Positions 1 through 7,639 of a stretch of 38,815 bases of DNA are shown piece after piece (positions within the stretch are counted from its first letter, which is position 1; each line of letters opens with the position of its first letter). The notes under the pieces are model-generated. The model was not told the origin of the DNA. It searched no databases and worked only from the letters and a program-made list of their open reading frames with translations. The position numbers and the translations under genes are program-made. Origin of the DNA: Acinetobacter bereziniae (lineage in GTDB: Bacteria; Pseudomonadota; Gammaproteobacteria; Pseudomonadales; Moraxellaceae); NCBI GenBank assembly GCA_009912575.1, contig WNDP01000024.1, forward strand, positions 1 through 38,815. The letters run 5' to 3'.

Positions 1-141
1 TCGACCATGTTTGCCTTTGGGGGGAGCGTACCATTGGGTTTTTGGATCAAACCAAATTGTTAAATTACCACGATTGATCAAAGCACGATTGTAGGATGAC
101 CAATTTGTTGTACGATAAATTTTAGGTGTAGGCTTATTCAT
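1..141 (-). CDS. IS5 family transposase, N-terminal 47 residues (runs off window)
   Basis: This is the first 47 codons of a DDE transposase, read from ATG at 141 down to the window edge. The N-terminus (MNKPTPKIYRTTNWSSYN, then a segment containing IWFDP and QWYAPPKGKHGR) matches the conserved opening of IS903-group transposases, which normally continue with the catalytic DDE core. The start lies about 55 bp inside the element end, as expected for this group. Nothing can be said about whether the full enzyme is intact. Confidence 0.8.
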   Translation of the reverse strand, partial: MNKPTPKIYRTTNWSSYNRALINRGNLTIWFDPKTQWYAPPKGKHGR

Positions 142-195
142 CTGAGAATTATATTGCTGAGTAAGCCTTAAGAGGTAGGTTTATGCAACAAAGCC
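1..195 (-). mobile_element. IS5 family (IS903-like) insertion sequence, one end only
   Basis: The terminal sequence on the minus strand reads GGCTTTGTTGCATAAA, the typical end of IS903-type members of the IS5 family, with the outer boundary at position 195. The element runs left out of the window and carries the start of its transposase. It lies inside a lipase-type effector gene, whose reading frame runs into the element. The other end and the target duplication (about 9 bp in this group, which would be ATACGGATT on the minus strand) lie outside the window and cannot be verified. Confidence 0.8.
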
Positions 196-340
196 AATCC
201 GTATTAAAAATATTTGATCCCATAATGCCGGGGACAAATATAATCGGAATCGTGTCATGAAGTGGCACTTCAACATAGGTACCCGATTGATTTGAACTCG
301 GACTGGTCGTAGAATGAGTTTTCGATATGATTTCAGCCAT
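196..340 (-). pseudogene. Type VI lipase effector (Tle-like alpha/beta hydrolase), truncated by IS
   Basis: The frame opens at 340 and keeps about 48 native residues. The segment IPIIFVPGIMGSN is the opening beta strand and oxyanion-hole region of an alpha/beta-hydrolase lipase fold, of the kind found in T6SS phospholipase effectors. After GSNIFNTD the frame runs directly into the IS end and stops 15 codons later, so the GxSxG nucleophile elbow and the rest of the enzyme are absent from this piece. Its ribosome-binding region overlaps the end of the Tli4-like gene, and the order vgrG-immunity-effector on one strand indicates a T6SS cargo operon. The 3' part of the gene may survive beyond the window on the other side of the IS. 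Family assignment rests on a short segment plus context. Confidence 0.7.
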
Positions 341-342
341 TT

Positions 343-1397
343 TTATTTATCCTTTTTATTGTTTGGGGAAATTTGGATGCTGTTTAAAATAAAATCATTT
401 AGTTGTAATGCATTTTTTTGGCTGATGATAGCGTTAAATGGTTCATCGCCCATATCCGCACTATCGAAACTAAATTGAATATAGGGATCATTAAAGTTAT
501 CTAGACTACCTAAATATTGCCATTCTTCTATTTCAAAACCTCTTTCAAAATGTCCTCTTCGGGACATGTGACTGAGTACTTCTTCACCTGCTAAATCATT
601 GATGATTTTTTTATGCGCTCTTAAGTTTTCAATTTTCAGTTGCAGTTTTACAAGATCTGGGAATTCCTGTTGTCTTTTTTTTTATTAATTCTATTAATGG
701 CACATCAGATTCTAAGCGAATTCGATGTTCAATATCAGCACGAACCCAAGGATAACTCGGAAAGTTAAAATGCAAATATCCACTGGTAAAGGGAATATTT
801 TTGCTCATATCATCGATAATAAAAAACTCTTTCCAGCACAAACCAGCATGTTCTTCACCTTGGGCGGATCGTATTTTAATGCTTTTTAAATTATGCTGTA
901 TTTCTGCTATCGCTTCATCTAACAGATCATTACTTGCACCGCTTTTTAAAATCAATAATTTACCCGGTCTGATATATAAATAACCATATATTTCATAGGC
1001 TTCAACCGTATACATTGAGCTTCTATAAATAATAATATGGCTAACGGAGCGCCCCACTTGTTGAATAGGTCCCTTGATTTCACTTTTGAACAAGGTTCCT
1101 TCTGTTTCATGCGCTTCGCTTTTTAAGTATTGAATTTTATCGTTAATCAGCTTTTGGTAAGCCTCATAAGTTTTAATACTTTCATCAACTTCAATATTAC
1201 TGCCGTTATAATTAAAATTGCTATATTCCACTTGAGTCTCTTGAGGTACTGTCATTTCAATTCGACCAAAGCAAACTTTTTTTAGGATTTTTAAAATCGA
1301 TCATGTTTATACCTTCTTTTTGTTGTTCAACATTTGAACAGGCGCTGAATGACAGGGTGGTAAAAAAACAAAGAACAATGCTTTTCGATAATTTCAT
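343..1397 (-). pseudogene. Tli4-like T6SS immunity lipoprotein, two frameshifts
   Basis: A start at 1397, preceded by AAGGGGA, opens a lipoprotein signal (MKLSKSIVLCFFTTLSFSACS, with lipobox FSAC). The coding signal then moves through all three minus-strand frames. The first shift is at the T7 run 1277-1283, where the alternative frame reads KVCFGRIEMTVPQE, a typical Tli4 pattern (C-x-G-R then VP). The second is at the T9 run 675-683, after which EFPDLVKLQLKIENL leads into the C-terminal part ending at 343. Both shifts correspond to one extra base in a homopolymer. Restored, the product would be about 350 residues, a periplasmic lipid-anchored inhibitor of the lipase encoded just downstream. 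Because that effector gene is destroyed by an IS, loss of selection on the immunity gene is plausible. Homopolymer sequencing error is the main alternative. Confidence 0.72.
675..683 (-). repeat. Homopolymer T9 (A9 on coding strand), frameshift site
   Basis: A run of nine A residues on the coding strand lies inside the Tli4-like immunity gene exactly where the reading frame changes. One base fewer would restore the downstream frame. It could be a true mutation, a slippage-prone contingency site, or a base-count error in sequencing. Confidence 0.7.
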
Positions 1398-1430
1398 TTT
1401 TGAATTCCCCTTATAATTCATTGTGTTTAT

Positions 1431-4160
1431 TTATTCAGGTGAAAAAATCTCTATTCTTAACACTGTCATTACATCTTTACTAAAAACATTTGTTTTCCCA
1501 TCTTCACCTGAAATACCTTCAAAAACTTGTCCATCATCTGCAGTTATTCTGTATTTCAAGTTTTTAGCGGGCACTCCATTGGGATAATGCAAAATAAAAT
1601 GTTCATCATACTGTGCCTTGAGTTCAGGCATAGCAGGGAGCTGCATAGAAAGTGTTGCACCACTATTGGTCTTAATCTGGCCTGCTTTAAACTCAAGTAA
1701 TCCCGGGCAGGCTATTTCAATATTTCCACCTTGCATTTTGATATAAGCACCACCTGTAGTAATCAATATGCCTTTACCACTTTCCACCCTAACAAAATCA
1801 TTGAGTGAATAAATTTGCATTTGTTGTTTTGAGGATAAAGTCATTTTGCCTTTTTGCGCAAAGACATCTATATCACCTTCGCCTGATTTAATTTTAATAC
1901 CTGAATGTTTTGCAAAGATCGTGATTTTATCTAAGGCTTGGGCAATCCAGCTTTTCCCCGTAAAAAATTGCAAATTTCGAGGTGTACTGATATCAATATT
2001 ATCTTTTGATTCAAGATGCATATTGGCTTTACTGTCTAAAAGCATTCCTGATTGACTGTGTAAAGTTAGCAGAGCATCCTGACTTTCATTCCATTTCTCA
2101 AGTTGATCTCGTAGAGACTCTTGTTGGGCTAAATCTGGCTCATCGACTTGGTGTGCTGTTGCAAGTTCTTTAAAATATTGATTAGTATCGACATGATACT
2201 TTATGTTTTCCAATAACTTAGCACGTGACAACTGTGCACCTTGTGCTTGATCAGATGACTCTGAGGTGAGCAATATACCTTTAGCCGCTCTCATTGCGCC
2301 CCATTGATCCGTCCTTAACTCAAAACCCTCACCACGACCTTCGCTTTCTGCGGTTTCTTTCGGGTGACTGAGATTTCCTAGATTAAGTTGTGTTACACCA
2401 TGACTCGATTGTAGTTGTGTGCTGAGTTGCCCAGTCGTATCGTCAAACCTGAGTTGCCCAAAGCCTTCGCCTGCGACCTCTTTTGATCGAATACCACTGA
2501 GCTTTTTGGTGTCAGGTAGTTTGCCTTTAATATCAAACTTGGTTGGACTACGATGTCCTTCATGAATCCGTCCAGTCACAAATGGACGATCAAGGTTCCC
2601 CTCAAAGAAATCTATAGCGACAATCTCCCCAACACGAGGGAGGAATCTTGCACCAAAACCTTCACCCGCCCAAGGGGTGAGCACATCCACCCAAGCAGAG
2701 TCGGTATCTGTATCGTTGGAGCCTGCACCACCATCATGGGCATGATCTTCTGTACGGGTAAACAAGAAGCGGATTTTAATCCGTCCCCATTCATCGACAT
2801 AGATTTCTTCACCATCACCCACCACGATAGCACGTTGAACATATGTGGTTGGGCGATGTGTCAATGGATTATATTCTGGCACAACGCTAACATGCCGTCG
2901 TATCAAGGTTAATGCGTTGCCTTGACGCTCTTGTTGAGAGTCTTTATTGATTTGCCAATGACTCAGGCTAAGCAGCTTTTCGATTTGATCTTGGATGTCT
3001 TTGGGAAAGTTGTTCTGATTGTAAAAATGCTTGCTTAATATCAGCATTTCATTGTTTTCGCTATGATTTCTGTCCAGCTCTGGATGACCTGTTAACTTAA
3101 ACCAATAGCCAATCTGTATATCACGTACACTACTTTGAGCTTTGAAATATTTGGCTTGCAAGGCCTGATATTGATTTAGTTGGCTACTGAGTTTATCCAG
3201 TTGATGATTGCCTGATGTAGTGGCTTGATCTTTGCCTTTAAGATCACGAATCCAAGCAGGTGAAATACTCCACGCTTGTTCTAGACTTAAACTTTCATTG
3301 TCTCTATGAGCACTATGTTTATGTGAACTCAGCACTGTGCCTGCGCCATCTTCCTGACTTAAACTGTCTGCTTGCCAACGTTGTAGATGGATCGCTGTTG
3401 ACTGTAAATTACGTTCAGCAATTAAACTGGTGATGCTGTCATAAGCTTCTGTTGCATCTGAACGGTGATAACGGACGTTACGACGTTCAAGCGCTTTAAA
3501 CTGCTCATTGCTATCAATTAAGCGAAGTTTTTGTGGTTCGATACTCTGCTTGTTGTTTAAAGTAATATAATTAGATTCATCAATCAGCCAATTGATTGAT
3601 TCTTCACGTAAAATACGAGTCAAATATGTGTGGTCAGATTCGTTCAATTGCATTGAAAATGGGCGTACATCATAGGTCTTGGTTAAACCACTCAGGTCCA
3701 GTTTTAAACTAGATGCAAACAAAGCACTTTTAGATACCCATTCCTTGAACATAAGCTCTAAAATCTCAGGGACACTTTTATCTAAAAACACGCGACTATT
3801 ACGTCGTTTGTGCCATAAGCTTGTTGGGTCTTGCATGGTTAAACGATATAGCGTAAAAGCCCCATCGCATTGTCCCTGACTCGCCCCAGTGATAATCCCT
3901 GTCGTTTTAAACAGCTTGCCTGAATCTGTGACTTGATCTACTGAGACTTGGCAACCGATAAACTGCTTAAGTTCAAGAAATGGATTTAGTGACAGACAAA
4001 TCAGTTCAGCAGACAAGCCCTCATTGATTGCATGATAACCATCAATTCGTTGTAACATCACTTGTGAACTGAGTTCCGAATTTGAAAAGTGAACGCTAAT
4101 CGCTCGTTTTTGAGTCCCAAAGCCAAGTTGATCCAAAACACTAAAAATATTATTAAGCAT
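1431..4160 (-). CDS. vgrG: VgrG, type VI secretion spike protein with C-terminal extension
   Basis: At 909 residues this is a long VgrG, the trimeric spike that caps the Hcp tube and carries effectors out of the cell. The N-terminal two thirds have the gp27-like fold and the gp5 OB-fold (V-LTPWAGEGFGARFLPRVGE followed by AIDFFEGNLDRPFVTGRIH). The region around residues 690-850 is a DUF2345-type beta-helix (repeating units such as DSKANMHLESKDNIDIST and IKIKSGEGDIDVFAQKGKM). The last 60 residues (HYPNGVPAKNLKYRITADDG, then GISGEDGKTNVF) resemble a transthyretin-like domain that can dock a dedicated effector. The start at 4160 has AAGG seven to eight bases upstream. The immunity gene begins 33 bp downstream and the lipase follows, so this is the first gene of a vgrG-immunity-effector operon. 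The frame is intact although its cargo is broken. Confidence 0.93.
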   Translation of the reverse strand: MLNNIFSVLDQLGFGTQKRAISVHFSNSELSSQVMLQRIDGYHAINEGLSAELICLSLNPFLELKQFIGCQVSVDQVTDSGKLFKTTGIITGASQGQCDGAFTLYRLTMQDPTSLWHKRRNSRVFLDKSVPEILELMFKEWVSKSALFASSLKLDLSGLTKTYDVRPFSMQLNESDHTYLTRILREESINWLIDESNYITLNNKQSIEPQKLRLIDSNEQFKALERRNVRYHRSDATEAYDSITSLIAERNLQSTAIHLQRWQADSLSQEDGAGTVLSSHKHSAHRDNESLSLEQAWSISPAWIRDLKGKDQATTSGNHQLDKLSSQLNQYQALQAKYFKAQSSVRDIQIGYWFKLTGHPELDRNHSENNEMLILSKHFYNQNNFPKDIQDQIEKLLSLSHWQINKDSQQERQGNALTLIRRHVSVVPEYNPLTHRPTTYVQRAIVVGDGEEIYVDEWGRIKIRFLFTRTEDHAHDGGAGSNDTDTDSAWVDVLTPWAGEGFGARFLPRVGEIVAIDFFEGNLDRPFVTGRIHEGHRSPTKFDIKGKLPDTKKLSGIRSKEVAGEGFGQLRFDDTTGQLSTQLQSSHGVTQLNLGNLSHPKETAESEGRGEGFELRTDQWGAMRAAKGILLTSESSDQAQGAQLSRAKLLENIKYHVDTNQYFKELATAHQVDEPDLAQQESLRDQLEKWNESQDALLTLHSQSGMLLDSKANMHLESKDNIDISTPRNLQFFTGKSWIAQALDKITIFAKHSGIKIKSGEGDIDVFAQKGKMTLSSKQQMQIYSLNDFVRVESGKGILITTGGAYIKMQGGNIEIACPGLLEFKAGQIKTNSGATLSMQLPAMPELKAQYDEHFILHYPNGVPAKNLKYRITADDGQVFEGISGEDGKTNVFSKDVMTVLRIEIFSPE

Positions 4161-4579
4161 TATTATGACCTTATTTTTAATATAGAAAAACTTAACAAAG
4201 TACTTAGTAAATCTCCATTTTAATCATTTCTATATTGTTTCAAATTATTTAAAATAATATTATTTTTTATACACTTATCATAGTTACATTAATTTTTGAG
4301 ACGATTATCAAGATTATCCTGTATTCAATTGCTAGGCCATTTAAAAAGAGTTCGAGTAAAGTGATCGATTAAATAACCTGAGTTCGAAGAAATATTTTAG
4401 CCATTTAGTATATTTCGGAAAGTAGGCTTATTCGGATTCAAGCAATAAGCGACTACTGTTTATATATTTGGACATGGTATTGTTGAAATTAGTGTGTAAT
4501 TAAAGTGAATGGAAAGTAAAAATTCAGCAAATACAAAAGTTAATTTTGTTATAGTAAACTGTGTTTTGGGGATATAACA
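4161..4579. other. Intergenic region between divergent vgrG and the GspE-like pseudogene
   Basis: These 419 bases are AT-rich with no coding frame I can support. They should hold the two divergent promoters, but I see no convincing -35/-10 pair. A perfect 16-bp palindrome AAAATAATATTATTTT lies at 4251-4266 and could be a protein-binding site or simply a product of base composition. Confidence 0.5.
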
Positions 4580-6319
4580 ATGCAATTTAATTTCGAAATC
4601 GATACAGCTTGGTGTTTAGAACAATTATTAAAAGACGGTCGAATTACTGAACGTGAAAAATTATTGGTACAGACGACGCATCGGCAATGTGATCAATTAA
4701 AATGGCATCCCTTACAGTGGATCGCAAATTTTAAATTAGTTGATGCTCATGACTCAGTAAAAAGACTGACATTAACTGTATTGACAGAATGGTTAGTTAG
4801 CTGAAAAGGCCCAATTGAATTTATTTACCATTGATCCATTAAAAGCAGATGTGACTTCATTAACCAGTGTTATGTCTCAAGAGTTTGCATTGAGAAATAA
4901 AATTTTAGCTGTAGAAGTGCATGCAGATCGAATTTTGATTGGTACGGCGCAGCCTTTTATGACCGATTGGGTTCATAATTTAGAACGCAGCCTCAGCCCT
5001 AAAAAAATTGAAAAAGTGGTGTTAAATCCAGAACAATTACAACGTTATCTTACTGAGTATTACCAAGTCAGTAGAGCTGTGAGTAATTCACAAAAATCAA
5101 GTGCATATGATAAGGAAAATAAAGGTGTAGAAGCACTGTTACAATTGGGAGATACGCAAAACCCAGATGCCAATGATCAACACATTGTTAAACTTGTAGA
5201 TTGGGTTTTACAGTTTGCCTTTGAACAAGGTGCCAGTGATATTCATTTAGAACCACGTAAGGAAAAGGGCAAAATTCGTTTTCGTATCGATGGTGTTTTA
5301 CATACCATTTATAACATGCCTGCCAACACCTTAACCGCAGTTATTTCACGAATTAAAATCTTAGGGCGGATGAATGTCGCAGAAAAACGAAAACCACAAG
5401 ATGGCCGTCTAAAAACCCGTACTCCGAAAGGGCAAGAAACTGAATTACGTCTCTCTACATTACCCACTGCATTTGGTGAAAAGTTGGTGATGCGTATTTT
5501 TGACCCAGAAGTTTTGGTGCGTAGTTTTCAACAATTGGGATTTGATGAACATCTATTGGCACAATGGCAGGGTTTAACCCAACACAGTCATGGGATTATT
5601 TTGGTCACTGGACCCACAGGTTCGGGTAAAATAACCACACTGTATTCATCGTTAAAACAATTGGCTACTGAAGAAGTCAATGTTTGTACCATTGAAGACC
5701 CAATTGAAATGTTAGAGCCGAGCTTTAACCAGATGCAAGTGAATCAAGGAATCGAATTGGGTTTTGCAGATGGTATTCGAGCGTTAATGCGACAAGATCC
5801 AGACATTATTATGGTGGGGGAAATCCGTGATCAAGACACTGCAAATATGGCAATTCAAGCAGCTTTGACTGGTCATTTGGTGCTTTCAACTTTGCATACC
5901 AACGATGCACCATCAAGTTTGACCCGTTTGCATGATCTCGGTATACAGCCATTCTTAACAGCTGCAACAATTCTGGGCGTGCTTGCTCAACGTTTGGTGC
6001 GTAAGCTATGTCCGCATTGTAAACAAGAAACCTTTATCAATGAGCAAGAATGGAAACACTTAACCTTTGGTTATCAAACCAAAACACCTGATTTTATTTT
6101 TAAAGCGGTTGGTTGTGAAGAATGTCGCCAAACGGGGTATAAAGGTCGTGTTGGTATTTATGAGTTTATGCCGATTAGTTTAGAGGCAAAACAGCGTATT
6201 AGCGCCAATGCAACCTTAGATGATCTTAGAATGCAAGCCAAGAAATAGCAGGCGCTCGTAAAGTTTTAGAGGGTGTAACGACTTTAGAAGAAGTGTTAAG
6301 AGTGGTACCTTTGAATTAA
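4580..6319 (+). pseudogene. Orphan GspE/PulE/PilB-family secretion ATPase, inactivated by three lesions
   Basis: The family powers type II secretion or type IV pilus assembly as a hexameric ATPase at the inner membrane. The N-terminal part is 4580-4804. A 4-bp tandem duplication (TTAG twice, 4793-4800) then shifts the frame; without it the sequence reads WLAEKAQLNLFTID straight into the main part, 4815-6248. That part has ASDIHLEPR, Walker A GPTGSGK, the Asp box, DPDIIMVGEIRD, the His box TLHTNDAPSSLTRLHDLG, and a four-cysteine zinc motif (CPHC and CEEC). The residue after the Walker A lysine is Ile (ATA at 5631-5633) where Thr or Ser binds the magnesium ion. The frame stops at 6248 after QAKK, while the family's C-terminal tail (GARKVLEGVTTLEEVLRV) continues in another frame to 6319, implying a further small deletion. 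No other secretion or pilus gene is adjacent. Confidence 0.85.
4793..4800 (+). repeat. 4-bp tandem duplication (TTAG)x2 causing frameshift
   Basis: The sequence reads TGG-TTAG-TTAG-CTGAAAAG. Removing one TTAG gives TGG TTA GCT GAA AAG GCC CAA TTG, which joins the two parts of the GspE-like gene in a single frame. The direct duplication is a clean replication-slippage signature. Confidence 0.8.
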
Positions 6320-6367
6320 TTCTTAGCTTTGCATCAAAAAATTGAAAATGAAGATATCCTAAGATTC

Positions 6368-6422
6368 ACCTCATGTTGATTTGTTTTAATGGCTTTATTG
6401 AAACGATCAACATTGATGAGGT
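6368..6422 (+). promoter_or_regulatory. Inverted repeat able to sequester the ygiW ribosome-binding site
   Basis: ACCTCATGTTGAT at 6368-6380 is complementary to ATCAACA(TTGA)TGAGGT at 6406-6422, with a four-base bulge. The right arm contains the GAGGT that serves as the Shine-Dalgarno of the ygiW start at 6428. If the transcript starts upstream of 6368 the hairpin would hide the ribosome-binding site. The transcription start is not known, so the role is inferred. Confidence 0.35.
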
Positions 6423-6427
6423 CAACT

Positions 6428-6787
6428 ATGAAACTAATTTCTAAAACATTGCTTGCGATCAGCTTAATTGGTACAACTTCTTTTGCTTCAGCAAATACAG
6501 CAGTCAATCAGTCCGCTTTAACACCAAGTTTAATCACTGTGAAACATGCATTAACCTTAAAAGATGATACAAAAGTACAGTTACGTGGGAATGTAGTAAA
6601 AGCGATTGGTGATGAAAAATATCAATTCCGTGATAACACTGGAACAATCACGGTCGATATTGATGATGAATTATGGCAAGGTAAACCGATTGCCCCAAAT
6701 ACAACAGTCACTTTATTGGGTGAGGTTGATATCGACTATAAGCCAACCAAGCGAGTCGAAATTGATGTTGATGCAGTGAATTTTTAA
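6428..6787 (+). CDS. ygiW: YgiW/YdeI-family periplasmic OB-fold stress protein
   Basis: This is a 119-residue exported protein. The signal peptide is MKLISKTLLAISLIGTTSF with cleavage predicted after ASA at about residue 22. The mature part has the BOF/OB-fold pattern: VKHALTLKDDTKVQLRGNVV, then DEKYQFRDNTGTITVDIDDE, a WQG turn, and a closing strand with VTLLGEVDIDYKPTKR. The start at 6428 is chosen because GAGGT lies seven bases upstream and the signal peptide begins there; an in-frame ATG at 6389 adds residues without a good ribosome site. In enterobacteria ygiW lies next to qseBC and is controlled by it, and the same order occurs here. Family members are linked to stress and peptide tolerance; the exact ligand is not known. 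Confidence 0.88.
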   Translation: MKLISKTLLAISLIGTTSFASANTAVNQSALTPSLITVKHALTLKDDTKVQLRGNVVKAIGDEKYQFRDNTGTITVDIDDELWQGKPIAPNTTVTLLGEVDIDYKPTKRVEIDVDAVNF

Positions 6788-6931
6788 TGCTTTGCTTTAA
6801 AAATCACTTATTTTTGATTCAAAATCGAATTTGCGAAAAAGATGAGATGCATTGGCATCTTGTCTTTGTCGTCATTTTATTACCATCAACCCTATAGCGA
6901 TAATTTTTAGATATATGAAAGAGGGTAGATA

Positions 6932-7597
6932 ATGCGAATATTGCTTGCAGAAGATGACCGCTCACAAGCTGAAAGTATTCAATCTTGGTTAGAAATGGAT
7001 GGCTATAATGTCGATTGGGTTGAGCGAGGTGATCACGCCATTTTAGCAATAGAACAGCATGAATATGATTGCATTCTGCTTGATCGAGGCTTACCAAAGG
7101 CGACAGGAGATGAGATTTTACAGCGATTAAAAAAGCAATATCCTGACACACCAGTAATTTTTCTAACAGCTCGAGACAGTATTCAAGATCGTGTACAAGG
7201 TTTGGATTTAGGTGCAAATGATTATCTGGTCAAACCTTTTAGCCTTGAGGAGCTATCAGCGCGAGTACGTGCCCAGCTCAGACAAACACAAACCACAAAT
7301 TTACATGAAATCAAATATGCCAATTTGATTTTAGACACTCAGGCAAAAACAGTTTTTCAAGACCAACAAGCCATCGCATTAACAGCAAAAGAATTTCAAA
7401 TTTTATATAAACTGATGCAAAAGCCTGAACATATTGTGACTCGTGAACAATTAGAAGCTTCTTTATATGCATGGGGTGATGAAATTGAAAGCAATGCGAT
7501 TGAAGTTTATATCTATCAGCTACGAAAAAAGATCGGAAATCATTTGATAAAAACCATACGAGGATTAGGTTATCGAATGAATACACCGCAAGAATAA
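6932..7597 (+). CDS. qseB: OmpR-family response regulator, QseB-like
   Basis: This 221-residue protein has a receiver domain (residues 1-115) with the acidic pair D8-D9, phospho-acceptor D51 (ILLDRGLP), T79 (FLTARD) and K101 (LVKPFS). It is joined to a winged-helix DNA-binding domain (about 125-218) ending in YQLRKKIG and TIRGLGYRM. A purine-rich GAGGG lies about 10 bp before the start. The kinase gene follows after 42 bp and ygiW precedes it, the arrangement of the QseBC/PreAB systems of other proteobacteria. The receiver and output residues are all intact, so it is likely functional. The regulon cannot be read from the sequence; autoregulation and control of ygiW are inferred from relatives. 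Confidence 0.9.
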   Translation: MRILLAEDDRSQAESIQSWLEMDGYNVDWVERGDHAILAIEQHEYDCILLDRGLPKATGDEILQRLKKQYPDTPVIFLTARDSIQDRVQGLDLGANDYLVKPFSLEELSARVRAQLRQTQTTNLHEIKYANLILDTQAKTVFQDQQAIALTAKEFQILYKLMQKPEHIVTREQLEASLYAWGDEIESNAIEVYIYQLRKKIGNHLIKTIRGLGYRMNTPQE

Positions 7598-7639
7598 GCA
7601 GTGTGTTGATCCATTTTAAATGATTTCAATAGGGTATCT

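Noticed and set aside
2553-2912. 119-codon open frame opposite vgrG
   Set aside because: It lies fully inside the conserved OB-fold region of vgrG on the other strand and has no family features.
4251-4266. 16-bp palindrome as a terminator for vgrG or the GspE-like gene
   Set aside because: It is pure A/T, lies upstream of both divergent genes and lacks a GC stem, so a terminator role is not supported.
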